Shown piece after piece: positions 1 to 9,800 of a stretch of 64,000 nucleotides of DNA. Below the pieces are notes generated by a model. It was given only the letters and a program-made list of their open reading frames with translations, made no database searches and had not been told where the DNA came from. Source of the stretch: JTS-RE37 sp041743975. Its GTDB lineage: Bacteria; Bacteroidota; Bacteroidia; Flavobacteriales; Flavobacteriaceae. Where the stretch lies: positions 1 to 64,000 of the forward strand of contig JBGTLT010000183.1 of NCBI GenBank assembly GCA_041743975.1. Direction: 5' to 3'. Each line of letters begins with the position of its first letter. Within the stretch, counting starts at the first letter, position 1. A program made the translations under genes and the position numbers.

Positions 1-480
1 ATGGAAGCTGCAAACAAAGGGGCGTACCTTAACAATTGTTATTCCATCGGATGCAAGATAATTTTGCCACAGGAACAGAAAGCAAATCCATATCTGCATA
101 AATGGGTTGATATCCCCTATTTTTTTGTCCGTAAGTTCCTCTTGCTTAAATATTCATTCGCCTTTGTAGTAATGCCGGGTGGTGTCGGCACACTCGATGA
201 ACTATTTGAAGCGCTGACACTCATACAAACCAAAATGATGTTGAATTTTCCTGTGGTGCTTATCGGCAAGGAATACCACCGGGATCTGTACGAGCATATT
301 CAAAATATGGCGGACCATGAAAGCATTTCAAAAATGGATATGGAGCTGTTATTCCTGACCGACTCTGTAGCAGAAATGGTCACGCACCTGAGTATTCATG
401 CTGTTAAGAAATTTGGACTCGTCAAAAAGCCCATCAAAACCAGTTGGTGGTTAGGGGAATCAAAACCCAGACGCACTTGA
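1..480 (+). CDS. LOG family protein (TIGR00730-type Rossmann fold), 5'-truncated by window edge
   Basis: The LOG family binds nucleotide-type ligands and many members are cytokinin riboside 5'-monophosphate phosphoribohydrolases. The diagnostic PGGVGTLDE motif is present at about residues 59-67 of the visible part. The first visible residues, MEAANKGA, match the internal family motif GPGIMEAANKGA. The ATG at base 1 is therefore an internal methionine and the true start lies outside the window. The segment NPYLHKWVDIPYFFVRK is typical of the longer LOG subgroup common in Bacteroidota. The gene is convergent with the small exported-protein gene that ends at 559, and nothing links it to that island except position. 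Older databases call such proteins lysine decarboxylases, which is a misannotation. Confidence 0.9.
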   Translation: MEAANKGAYLNNCYSIGCKIILPQEQKANPYLHKWVDIPYFFVRKFLLLKYSFAFVVMPGGVGTLDELFEALTLIQTKMMLNFPVVLIGKEYHRDLYEHIQNMADHESISKMDMELLFLTDSVAEMVTHLSIHAVKKFGLVKKPIKTSWWLGESKPRRT

Positions 481-558
481 AACAAGCCGTTTTTTGGAGA
501 GAAACAGCAGGCCGCTATCCCATTCCGATCCTGGCGGGCAATCAGTGATCCCGCGACC

Positions 559-930
559 CTAAAATACCGTTGTGTTCAGGCGGTATAGCACGTCATCCGG
601 CCTATACACCCCGCCGAAGAAATCGATGAGCTGTTGTTTTCTTTCCTCAGCCAGGTAATCGTAATCACTGTCATAATAGGCCGTTATGAGCAATTTATAC
701 ACTTTGAATACAAGGACCTCGTTGTTTGAAATATAGAAATCCCTGTTATTTAAAATTTCAATGGTACACGGGATAAGCAAATTTTGGACACTTTCATATT
801 GCCCGCTGTAATATTGGTCCCTTGCCGCAAAAAAAGCCCGGTCGCATTGGGCGCTAACGCTTTCCACACTAAAGCAAAGCATCATAAGGGTCACTAAAAA
901 TAATACGTGCAATTTCATTTTTTTATGCAT
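559..930 (-). CDS. Small exported protein of unknown function
   Basis: A 123-residue protein with a clear N-terminal signal peptide: a basic start (MHKKMKLH), a hydrophobic core, and a likely signal peptidase I site after SVSA, giving a mature protein that begins near QCDRAFF. The mature part is short and helical-looking, with many Tyr and Asp, and resembles a single degenerate TPR-like unit (AARDQYYSGQYESVQNLL). It contains two cysteines (QCDR and IPCT) that could form a disulfide. It is the last gene of the run reading leftward from the SIR2-TIR and STAND-WD40 genes, so it may be a periplasmic accessory. The start could also be the ATG four codons downstream. Function is not recognised. Confidence 0.65.
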   Translation of the reverse strand: MHKKMKLHVLFLVTLMMLCFSVESVSAQCDRAFFAARDQYYSGQYESVQNLLIPCTIEILNNRDFYISNNEVLVFKVYKLLITAYYDSDYDYLAEERKQQLIDFFGGVYRPDDVLYRLNTTVF

Positions 931-1041
931 GATATTGTATTTACTAAGGTTGTGGGCCTAGCCCTGATAATACAGCCGGGATTGATAAACAGTAGAGCGG
1001 GACCGGTTACAAAACACCCACCAGTTGTCCATCCCGTCCTA

Positions 1042-1404
1042 TTAAGTTTTGATCTTTTCGATTTTCTCTTTCTTAGCTTGATAAGCTTCTGCTTTTTCCC
1101 CATTATCCTCACTATCCCAATACTTAATAAGTTGATCATAGGATTTTTTAAGGATGTCGAGTTGTTTTTCTTTGGACTCCAATTCTTTTTTTAAATTTTT
1201 TAGTTGCTTTTCAATATCACCGGTAGATGCTTCGAGGGTTTTTACACAATTTTCATAATCCTGCACTTTTCCTTCCGGGAAACTGCTTTTGTTCCAGGAA
1301 TCCAATTTTTTTTCACAATTCTCCTGAGCGTTCAAACTAACTGTTAGCATTACTACCGTCAACATCGTTCCGTATTTTATAAATGGGTTAGTCCGGTTTT
1401 TCAT
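1042..1404 (-). CDS. Small exported coiled-coil protein
   Basis: About 120 residues. I chose the ATG at 1404 (MKNRTNPF) because it gives a normal signal peptide (hydrophobic TMLTVVMLTVSLNAQ). A longer frame reaches a TTG overlapping the upstream stop codon but adds only charged residues before the signal sequence. After cleavage near NAQ, the mature protein is highly charged, with a Lys/Glu-rich heptad-like stretch (IEKQLKNLKKELESKEKQL) that predicts a coiled coil. It starts 33 bp after the nSTAND-WD40 stop codon and is probably co-transcribed with it. No enzymatic motif is visible. It may be a periplasmic partner of the membrane-anchored STAND protein, but that is inference from position only. 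Confidence 0.65.
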   Translation of the reverse strand: MKNRTNPFIKYGTMLTVVMLTVSLNAQENCEKKLDSWNKSSFPEGKVQDYENCVKTLEASTGDIEKQLKNLKKELESKEKQLDILKKSYDQLIKYWDSEDNGEKAEAYQAKKEKIEKIKT

Positions 1405-1436
1405 AATACATTCGTTTTTATAGTTCACTTGTAATT

Positions 1437-4100
1437 TCAATTTTGTTGCATACAGTGGTAATCACTCCTTTTTAAGTCCTCCAATTTTACATAGGCAGAC
1501 CAATCGGCTTCACTCAGGGTATCTTTTACATTCTCACAGATAAGATTGGCCATCATATCCAATTCTGTGGGCCATTTTAAAATGGTTCCATCATCATAAC
1601 CTGCAACGAGGTACTTGCCGTCAGCTGTAAATTCAATGTTATAAACGGGGCCCAGGGTCCGGTTCAATACTTTGGTATTCAAGGGCAGATCATCAAAGGT
1701 CTTGTTCCATATAACCACCAGGCCATCCCGACTGGCGGTGGCAACTAAATTGTTGACATGGCTAAGGGCAATGGAAGTGATTTTGGAGGTATGCGCGTGA
1801 TGGCTTTCAATTGCATGGCCTTTGTTAAGGGACATGGAGAACACCTCCCCCTTGTCATTTCCCATTATCAGCATATCTTCCGCCAGAAACCTGAGGGCTG
1901 TAATTTTACCAATTTTACCGGAAACAACCTCCTCTATTTTCGAATCACTTAACACTATTATACCATCATTGAGTCCGATGGCAACGATTGAATCCCGGAA
2001 TACCGTAAAACAATTGATGGTTCTGCCGGGCAATTTAAGGGCTGTATCTTCCCAGGTTATATCCGCCGCACGCACGTTGCGGGTAGAGGAGGGGTCTCCC
2101 CGGATATGCTCCTCCCTTGCCGCCCATTTGAGGGGTTCCCCGGTTAGGACACTCCACATAAGAATGGTTGAATCCTGTCCCAGTATTAACCTGTCTTTCC
2201 CGGCATATTCAACCGACTTCCCGATTTTCTTGCTGTCTGGGATCACCATTTTAGCATAGACTTTACTGGAGTCAACATCAAGGACAACGACAGAATCGAA
2301 AGTTCCGGCCATTGCCAAAAGCTGGGCATTGCCGGCCTTGAACAAGGACATGGATGTAACCCGGGTGGTAGAATCGGCAAACTGGTACAAGGTTTCCTGG
2401 TCCATATTCTGTACCGTTGCATCCCGGAGCCCAACTATATAGTCATTTTCCTGCACATAGGCAAGGGATCGCATCCGCTCCCCGAACCGGGTAATTTCGA
2501 ACTGAACCCCCAAATTCTTGAGGGCGATATACATTGAATTATAGAAATTTTCATTGTACATATCTTCGCCTGCATGCACGTCTTTGAATTTATCAAAAAT
2601 TAAATAGGCGGTTCTCGCAAGCAGTGCCGCCTTTACGTTATCCCCTTCATAGGACCCGACACTTTGGGCCTGGACGATTAAATTCCGTGCCAGTTCCATT
2701 TTCGTATTTCTTTTTATTATTGCCGTGCGTTGTCTGTAATTATAGATGGCAATGGCAATAACAAACGCCAAAAGCACCGCTATCCCCGATCCTACCTTGA
2801 TGATTTTGGATTTAATCCTGGCTTTGTCAAGCTCCACTTCTGCACGAATATTGGCCTGCCGTTCCTCTTCCACCCTTTTATCCCTGTTTACCTTGATAAC
2901 AGGTGTTAGAACATCGTGGATCAGTTCAGCGTATTCTACACCCTCCCGGATCTCCTTCCGTATGATCCGCGCATCCACCAGGGCTTCGATCACCTCATCG
3001 GAAATCGAATAGAGCGCCTGCAATTCTTCCAAAGCCTGGAGTTTACGAAACCCGCCTTCGGTCAATAATCGGTCTTCTATGGCATGCTCAACATCTTTTC
3101 CATATGTATGGACAGTCTCTTTGTAAAACGAGCTGATGACATCAGAAACGTTGAATTGTGATACCAGCTCAATTGTAAATTTGTCCAGGCCGGCCACAAT
3201 TCGTTTTTCATTGATCCGGTCACATATCAGGCTTAACAGAAAGGGTTCCACCTTTAACCTTTGCCTTTGGGAACCATTCTGTTCCATAAACTCGAAGTCG
3301 CTTTGGGAAACATCGGGTAATTTTTTGATGATTTCCCTGGCAACACTTGCATCTATCAGGCCTTTACCGGGTTTAATGGCTGCGTCCATCGCCTGTCCTA
3401 TGGTCATTTGTACTACCCTGAAACGGTTGGCCATTATGGATGGAAGGTACCTTTTCAATTCATCCAGGCTGGCCAGGTAATCTTCCCGTAAACTGAAGAC
3501 TACCCTGTAGGGTTGATCCCCGTAATTGGACGATACCGTTTCATTCCTGTTTTGATAAGCATCCTGCACAATCAATGGGATCCTGTTTTCAGCCAGATCG
3601 GACAGCTCTATCAGCAGTTCGAGTATATCGCGCATCTTCTCATCGCCCAAGGTGAACATTTCCTCAAACTGGTCCAGGATCAATACGGGAGTTACCAGGC
3701 CATCGGCTAATTGTATCGTGTGGAAGTATTCCCAAAAGGTCATACTGCCAATTGGTATTATGGCAGGGTCTTTCATTTGCAGTTCCGCTATAATGAAATT
3801 CCGAAGCTGTTCAAGCGGGGAAATACCGCAGGTATAATCAATTCTGTAATAAATCGGGAAATAGTAATTCTGCCGAAGTTCAGGGATGAGCCCTGCTTTG
3901 ATCAGCGAGGTTTTCCCTATCCCGGATTTGCCAAAAACAACCGTTAGTCCATGATTCTCGATTTGTGAGAATAGTTCTTTGATCTCCCGGTCCCTGCCCC
4001 CGAATTGGTTTTTGTTCTTTTCTTCAAAAGGTTTTAGCCCTAAAAAGGGGCGCTGGTCACTAATGGTATCCGCATTCCTTTTGTTCTGTATATCCGGCAT
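1437..4100 (-). CDS. nSTAND1-type NTPase with transmembrane segment and WD40-like repeats
   Basis: STAND NTPases are switch proteins that oligomerise on ligand sensing and trigger attached or neighbouring effectors. This 887-residue protein starts with the nSTAND1 signature PFLGLKPFEEKN followed by GGRDREI. It has a Walker A motif GKSGIGKTS (residues 57-65) and a Walker B-like LILDQFEE (about 140-147). A helical region follows, then one membrane segment around 435-458 (GSGIAVLLAFVIAIAIYNY), then a C-terminal half with WD40-type blades (for example ITSIALSHVNNLVATASRDG and VYNIEFTADGKYLVAGYDDG). This layout puts the NTPase and the beta-propeller on opposite sides of the membrane if only one segment is used. 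The start lies 1 bp after the SIR2-TIR stop codon, so the two are translationally linked: TIR/SIR2 as effector and STAND as sensor. Confidence 0.92.
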   Translation of the reverse strand: MPDIQNKRNADTISDQRPFLGLKPFEEKNKNQFGGRDREIKELFSQIENHGLTVVFGKSGIGKTSLIKAGLIPELRQNYYFPIYYRIDYTCGISPLEQLRNFIIAELQMKDPAIIPIGSMTFWEYFHTIQLADGLVTPVLILDQFEEMFTLGDEKMRDILELLIELSDLAENRIPLIVQDAYQNRNETVSSNYGDQPYRVVFSLREDYLASLDELKRYLPSIMANRFRVVQMTIGQAMDAAIKPGKGLIDASVAREIIKKLPDVSQSDFEFMEQNGSQRQRLKVEPFLLSLICDRINEKRIVAGLDKFTIELVSQFNVSDVISSFYKETVHTYGKDVEHAIEDRLLTEGGFRKLQALEELQALYSISDEVIEALVDARIIRKEIREGVEYAELIHDVLTPVIKVNRDKRVEEERQANIRAEVELDKARIKSKIIKVGSGIAVLLAFVIAIAIYNYRQRTAIIKRNTKMELARNLIVQAQSVGSYEGDNVKAALLARTAYLIFDKFKDVHAGEDMYNENFYNSMYIALKNLGVQFEITRFGERMRSLAYVQENDYIVGLRDATVQNMDQETLYQFADSTTRVTSMSLFKAGNAQLLAMAGTFDSVVVLDVDSSKVYAKMVIPDSKKIGKSVEYAGKDRLILGQDSTILMWSVLTGEPLKWAAREEHIRGDPSSTRNVRAADITWEDTALKLPGRTINCFTVFRDSIVAIGLNDGIIVLSDSKIEEVVSGKIGKITALRFLAEDMLIMGNDKGEVFSMSLNKGHAIESHHAHTSKITSIALSHVNNLVATASRDGLVVIWNKTFDDLPLNTKVLNRTLGPVYNIEFTADGKYLVAGYDDGTILKWPTELDMMANLICENVKDTLSEADWSAYVKLEDLKRSDYHCMQQN

Positions 4101-4101
4101 T

Positions 4102-5511
4102 TCAGGCTTCTATGGCTGTTAGCTTGTTTTCTGCAATAAATCGTCTTACTACGGCTTCCAATTCATTGCTGACCGTAACCTTCTCAATGTTGATATTCCG
4201 TATCTCTTCCGGGATCCGGGCATCTGTGGGAGGGGTGTCATCAATTATATAGGGACGCAGGTAAGATTCATCCTTATAATCGTTGAGTACAATTGCAGTC
4301 CGCCATTCTTTGGCATAGACATACCGGCTCTTGTCCTGTATCGCGTTGTTGGATATGATCGGAAGGAAATAGTCACAATCCTTGATATATTTCTTGATTA
4401 CCTCATTAAACCGGTCCCCTGTTTTCAATTCATCATCATCAAAGAAGACTTGTACGCCGTGTTTCTCAAATTCATTCTTTAACCGCTCCACAACTGCCTT
4501 ATCATCCCAGCTGTAACTCAGGAATAATTTCTCTTTGAACCGTGCCTGATTTCTCGTCACACTTGTCTGGCCGAACCATTCAGCATTTAATGCATCTATA
4601 AATTCTATGGAATTCCTATAAACCTTATCTTCCCCGGGTCCCAAGGTGGAATGGGTGCCGATTCGAATAATTTTGATAGCATTATTTTGCAGAAAATAAG
4701 ACAATTCTATATCCTGTAGGGTCCGGTCACAGGCCACATATTTGGTTTTGATACCACCTTTATAGGGTTCTTTTGCAATGATCCGGATAAAGAAGCGCAT
4801 AAACCAATCGGGAAAACTGCAACCGATCAACAAAATGGCCTTGTCCCTGATCGCCTCAAAAAGCTCTTTAATCATGGTATCCGTTGCATTTTGCAACATA
4901 TAAAGGTACTCGAGTGACTGTTCTTCCGTTACTGCATAGTTGTAACCCCTGATATTGCCCATCAGGTTGAATATTCTTGGCAACGCTTTATCTGATCTCT
5001 TATCCTGATCTATGGCTGGAAGTGGGATGGAAGAGTTGATGGATTCGTTTATATGGAGTCCCTCGGCCTCAAATGCCCTTTCCATGAAATTATCGAGGTT
5101 TACGGTCAGGATTGTATCAAAACCTGGAATCCGGGCAAGCATCCGGTAAGGATCAAGGAATATTTCATCATCCCTGAGTTTGGTTATTACAGATTTGATG
5201 GCATTATTGATGTCGTTCTCCAGTACATTTTGTTTTTGTAATTGCAGGACGACCTTATTCAGCGTATAGGCCGAAGGAGCTTCTCCGGAACCAAATAAAT
5301 CCCATAACTTGTAAGCGAGGTAATTATACAGGTTGATCCTGATCAAATCTCCCTCGTCAATTGCGGAATCCTTAAAGACATTGGCCATTCCGGAAGCCAT
5401 AAATTCATTCTTGGGGAGCCGTACCATGGAAAGGTCGTTCCCTATAACGGGTACAACCCAATTATTACTGATACTGTAAATAAAGGCTTTCCAATTGAAG
5501 GAATGAGACAT
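4102..5511 (-). CDS. SIR2-like / TIR domain protein (candidate NAD-targeting effector)
   Basis: A 469-residue two-domain protein. Residues about 1-310 look like a divergent SIR2-type Rossmann domain: NNWVVPVIGNDLS at the place of the nucleotide-binding loop, TVNLDNFMERA corresponding to the TxNxD motif, and FNLMGNIRG where active SIR2 enzymes carry a His-Gly. From about residue 328 a TIR domain follows (KLFLSYSWDD, VQVFFDDDELKTGDRF, then YAKEWRTA with the candidate catalytic Glu). In bacterial immunity both folds often consume or sense NAD+. Here TIR looks intact, while SIR2 lacks both the canonical GAG and HG motifs and may bind rather than hydrolyse. It lies directly upstream of the nSTAND-WD40 gene and heads the leftward operon. 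Confidence 0.88.
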   Translation of the reverse strand: MSHSFNWKAFIYSISNNWVVPVIGNDLSMVRLPKNEFMASGMANVFKDSAIDEGDLIRINLYNYLAYKLWDLFGSGEAPSAYTLNKVVLQLQKQNVLENDINNAIKSVITKLRDDEIFLDPYRMLARIPGFDTILTVNLDNFMERAFEAEGLHINESINSSIPLPAIDQDKRSDKALPRIFNLMGNIRGYNYAVTEEQSLEYLYMLQNATDTMIKELFEAIRDKAILLIGCSFPDWFMRFFIRIIAKEPYKGGIKTKYVACDRTLQDIELSYFLQNNAIKIIRIGTHSTLGPGEDKVYRNSIEFIDALNAEWFGQTSVTRNQARFKEKLFLSYSWDDKAVVERLKNEFEKHGVQVFFDDDELKTGDRFNEVIKKYIKDCDYFLPIISNNAIQDKSRYVYAKEWRTAIVLNDYKDESYLRPYIIDDTPPTDARIPEEIRNINIEKVTVSNELEAVVRRFIAENKLTAIEA

Positions 5512-5922
5512 AGCGGTTGCGTTTAGATTCTTTCAATTTACCATAGACATTCTAACCCCGGATTTTGCTAAATAGGCATTTACCTACATCAAATCTGAGT
5601 ATGGGTCCGTCACGTAATAAAAATCTTAGGGGGAAACCTCCTAAAGATACTTAATTTTCCCAATCTAATCCGGATATTCGGTTATTAATAGTGCCCCTTG
5701 GCAGCCTGGCTCTTCATACTTCAGGTATCCCTTTATATTTGAGACGGATACCCTTCCAGGAACCTGCCAGGATTTCCGTTTGAATTATACCAAGTATACA
5801 GCCAGGCTTACCAGTTGTACAAAAAGGAAGGGTACCCTTTAAAAAATCCCGTACTTTCAAGTGGCTTTACAAGACTACCCACAGACCTTTCGATCTAATC
5901 CCCCCTCTAAACTACTAATACC
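5512..5922. promoter_or_regulatory. Divergent intergenic region between the SIR2-TIR and UDG-like operons
   Basis: A 411-bp stretch with no credible ORF separates the two divergent operons and should hold both promoters, though no convincing pair of Bacteroidota boxes was found. Visible features are a short hairpin at about 5627-5646 (TTAGGGGGAAACCTCCTAA) and a palindrome at about 5828-5843 (AAGGGTACCCTTT). Related TACCCTT or TATCCCTT words occur at about 5727 and 5749. These could be operator-like sites, but this is not tested. Confidence 0.4.
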
Positions 5923-6879
5923 ATGGCATTTGCATTAGACAAACTCATAGACAAATCAGAGGCCGGCACATCTTTTAAAGACCTGACCGGGCTATCGGTT
6001 TCAAGCTTGAAGGGCGTGTCTGAAAATGACGCTGCCTTGTTGCAGGAGGCTTTTGGGATAAAATCCCTGGGGGACCTGGGCAACAACCGGTTTTTCATGG
6101 CCGCCCAGGCGATCTACAGGGCAACACTTGAAACAACATTTGATCAGGGACCCCCCCCGTTCTGGGCCGGTAAATTGGCCGGACTTTCAGACGATTATTT
6201 TATCAACCACCCATCCCAACGCTTCCGGACTGCTTTCGGCGGGGTATTATACCGGGGCAGGTTGGATGATACCGCCAGAATACTGGTCATTGGGCAGGAC
6301 CCATCTACTGACGAGGCCCTGGCACGAAGGGCATTTGTAGGCTCTGCCGGCCAAAGGCTGCAAAAATTCCTGAACAAGATCGGCATTACGCGCTCCTACA
6401 TCATTATCAATGCCTTTGCCTATAGCATCACAGGCCAGTTTGATACCCAAATGAAGGGGATTTCACTGGAACCTCCCCTAAAAACATTCCGGGAAGGCCT
6501 GATGGATACCATCCTGGATCGAAATCCCATAGAGGCTATCCTGACCTTTGGGGCAGGAGCAAGGCATGCGGTTGAAAACTGGGGAAATCCCCGGCAGGTC
6601 CGGGTATTTAACCTGGTGCACCCAACAGCCCCGGAAGTGACTACCCATCCCAGCTGGAATGAAAACCTCCCGGTGATAACCGGTTTTATTGAACCGGATG
6701 ATCCTCAGATCGTGGACCTTTCCACCTATAGCGGCAATTGGGATAAAACAATGCACCATGCAGATATCCCACGATATGACCTGCCCTATGGCCTCCCTTC
6801 CTGGCATGGTAGTGGAGGGACACGTAGCAGGCGGGATCCGGCCGACAAGGTAAAAAACATCATCTGGGAATCTCCGTAA
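5923..6879 (+). CDS. Uracil-DNA glycosylase superfamily-like protein
   Basis: A 318-residue protein. After an N-terminal extension of about 110 residues, the core reads ILVIGQDPSTDEALARRAFV, matching motif A of the uracil-DNA glycosylase superfamily (the GQDP of family 1). It continues with GSAGQRLQKFLNKIGI, typical of the fold, and has VHPTAPEVT in the place of the C-terminal HPS/HPxP substrate-binding motif. It could act on damaged or modified DNA, or on another nucleotide-type substrate. The N-terminal region has helix-hairpin-like spacing (SSLKGVSENDAALLQEAFGI) that could bind DNA. It is followed after 4 bp by the amidohydrolase-S41 gene, so the two form an operon embedded in the TIR/STAND island. 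Enzymatic activity is not proven by sequence alone. Confidence 0.78.
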   Translation: MAFALDKLIDKSEAGTSFKDLTGLSVSSLKGVSENDAALLQEAFGIKSLGDLGNNRFFMAAQAIYRATLETTFDQGPPPFWAGKLAGLSDDYFINHPSQRFRTAFGGVLYRGRLDDTARILVIGQDPSTDEALARRAFVGSAGQRLQKFLNKIGITRSYIIINAFAYSITGQFDTQMKGISLEPPLKTFREGLMDTILDRNPIEAILTFGAGARHAVENWGNPRQVRVFNLVHPTAPEVTTHPSWNENLPVITGFIEPDDPQIVDLSTYSGNWDKTMHHADIPRYDLPYGLPSWHGSGGTRSRRDPADKVKNIIWESP

Positions 6880-6883
6880 TAAT

Positions 6884-9800
6884 ATGGCTGATCAACCTAT
6901 ACATTCCCATTTTAATTTGAAGTACGCCCTGGAAGGCCGTATTGTGACAATGGACAGCGAAAGTACCGTGCTGGACCGCGGCCGGATCTTTATCGAAAAC
7001 GGCATCATTGTCGATATCCGGCCCATGGATGGAGGATATCCTGCCGGGTATAACAGCACAGACATCATTAAATCCGGTGGCACCATATACCCGGGCATGA
7101 TCGAATTGCACAACCACCTGCCCTACAACATATTGCCTTATTGGGTGGCGGACAGGCAATACACCAACCATCAGCAATGGAAAACGGTAAAAGGATACCG
7201 GGTAAATGTGACCGGGCCCATGCAGACACTGGGGAAAACCCCCGGGTTCCCGGAAGCCATTGTCCGCTATGTAGAATGTAAATCCCTGATAGGCGGTGTC
7301 ACCACATCCCAGGGCATTACCCTTGCAAACTCTACCCTTACCAAGAAGGTGTTTCACGGCATTATCCGGAATGTGGAGGAAACCAATGAGGCTGAATTAC
7401 CGGAAGCCCTTACACGAATTGCCGATATTGGCCCCGGGCAGGCCCAGGCCTTCAATGCTTTACTGGCGCCCGACAAAACCCGGCTTCTCCATTTGTCAGA
7501 GGGTATAGATGACAGGGCACGGTCATTTTTTACAAACCTGCAGATAGATGCCGATCAATGGGCCATCACACCAAAATTAAATGGCATCCATTGTACAGCG
7601 CTGAAACCCGAGGATTTTGAGATAATGGGGGCCCGGGGCGGATCGATGACCTGGTCCCCGATGAGCAACCTGGTGCTTTATGGTGCCACCGCAGACATCC
7701 GGGCCGCCAAGGAGCATAACATTACGATTGCCCTTGGATCTGACTGGTCTCCCAGCGGGAGCAAAAATATGCTTGAAGAATTAAAAGTTGCTTACCTGGT
7801 AAGCCAGCATCATGGCGATACCGTAATGTTCAGCAATGAAGAACTTGTGCGAATGGTTACCTCCAACCCCGCTGCAATCCTCGGCTGGGAGGGTGTCCTT
7901 GGATCACTTCAGGCAGGGGCAAAGGCAGACATGCTGATCGTTAATGGGTATTTGGATGACCCCTATCTGAAACTGATCGATGCAACTGAAAAAAGCCTTC
8001 TTGGTGTTATCATCAATGGCGTGCCAAGATGTGCTCAAAGCAGGATACTGAATAAATTCGATTTTGAGGAAAACGATATTGAAACGTTTAAAATTGGCAC
8101 TTCCGAAAGGTATTTATATCTAAGGGAATTGAACCATGACGAAGCCCTCCCACCCGTTTCCCTCAAAAATGCCACAGACATTATTGGCGGTGGCCTGCAA
8201 CACCTGACCCAACTGGCTGCCGATTTGGAGGAGGCCCATGGCGGGGGTATGTTGTCAGCCTCTGATAATCCGTTCGAGATGGAGTGGTTCCTGGTTCCCG
8301 ATTATCATATAGATATCAATGAGGACGATTTGGAAGAAGGACATCTCGAGTGGGGGGCCGGGGTGGCCTTTAGTGAAGTGGCTGAGCCGCTTCCCCTTGA
8401 TAAACTGACCGTGATCGACGATCCGGAACATTTTCGCAGGATGGCGCAACACCCGATCCCGGATTACATTCGTAAAAAATTACCGGCATACTACGGTTTT
8501 CCGGCCCTCGTACTGGACAGCAGCACTTATGAAGTAGAGAATTCCAGGTTGAATGATTTTCAGGAACTGATGACCTTGGAGGTATTTTTAAAATCTTCCA
8601 GCAACCTGTCCGTCGATGATAAATTGTGTATCCTGAGACAGGCTCAGATTATCCTGGATGAGATCTATGTGCATAAGATCCTTAAAAAGTCTATGTATGC
8701 GGTGAACCCCGGAGACCGGATCGATTTGATGATACGCGATATCAGGTTCAACGTTATAAACAATGTGGATTATCGGGAAGACCGCAATTTCCACAAGGAG
8801 TTATTATCAGTTTTCAGTTCCCTGAGAGACCTGCACACCCGGTATATACTCCCATATCCCTATAAAAACAGGTTCGCTTTTTTACCATTCCTGATTGAAG
8901 AATACTATGCAACTCAGGAAGACAGTGACCCGAAGTATATCATCACCACGGTTTTTAGTGAAATATTCAAGGAGCAGTCCAACATAAGGGCCGGACTGGA
9001 AGTATTGTATTGGAACAATATCCCAATAGCAAGGGCCATTGAACTTAATTCCGCCAATCAATCCGGAAGTAACCGGGAAGCCAGGTTGGCAAGGGGCCTG
9101 GACACCCTGACGATCCGATCCCTGAGCACCTCCATCCCCCCGGATGAATATAAAGTAACAATAACTTGCCGCGACCAGGATACCGGGGAAAACATGCTAC
9201 TCGATTTTGAATGGCTCGTATCCTACTATCCCCCTTATTTTGATAAGGCTGGCGATAAGTTGAATGCCACAATGATCGCCATGGGATTTGATTATGACAC
9301 GCTGTCCGTAAACCAGATGAAAGCGAATTTATACAGCGATATTTCCACCGAAGCCAAAATCAAAAAAAAGAGTACCTGGCTCAGGCCCTTACATTTTCCC
9401 AAATCCATGAAAGGAAAGCTGGTAGCGGATCCGGGGACCGGTTTTCAGGCTGCCTATATAAGGATATATACTTTTTCGGTTGCCAGTGCAGAGAATTTCG
9501 TATCGGATTTTAAACAAATGCTGCAGCAGTTGGAGGCAGACGGGGCGCAAGCTCTTATCCTCGACATCCGGGGGAACGGAGGAGGCCTGATAACAGCCAG
9601 CGAATTGCTCCTTGCATTGCTGGTGGGGCGGAAGATCGAATTCCAAAAGGCCCAGTTCATCAATTCGGAACTTACGCTTCAGCTTTGCGAAAAATACGAT
9701 GCTGACAATGCCATTCTGGACTTGTCGCCGTGGATACGATCCATTGGCCTCTCTAAGAGGACCGGGGATTACTATTCCAGGGGGTATCCCATTACCAGCC

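Noticed and set aside
1..480. Annotation as lysine decarboxylase or as a start codon at base 1
   Set aside because: The PGGVGT motif is LOG-type, and MEAANKGA is an internal family motif, so the gene is truncated by the window.
907..1194. 95-codon plus-strand open frame across the small exported genes
   Set aside because: Hydrophobic shadow of the minus-strand coiled-coil gene; no family support.
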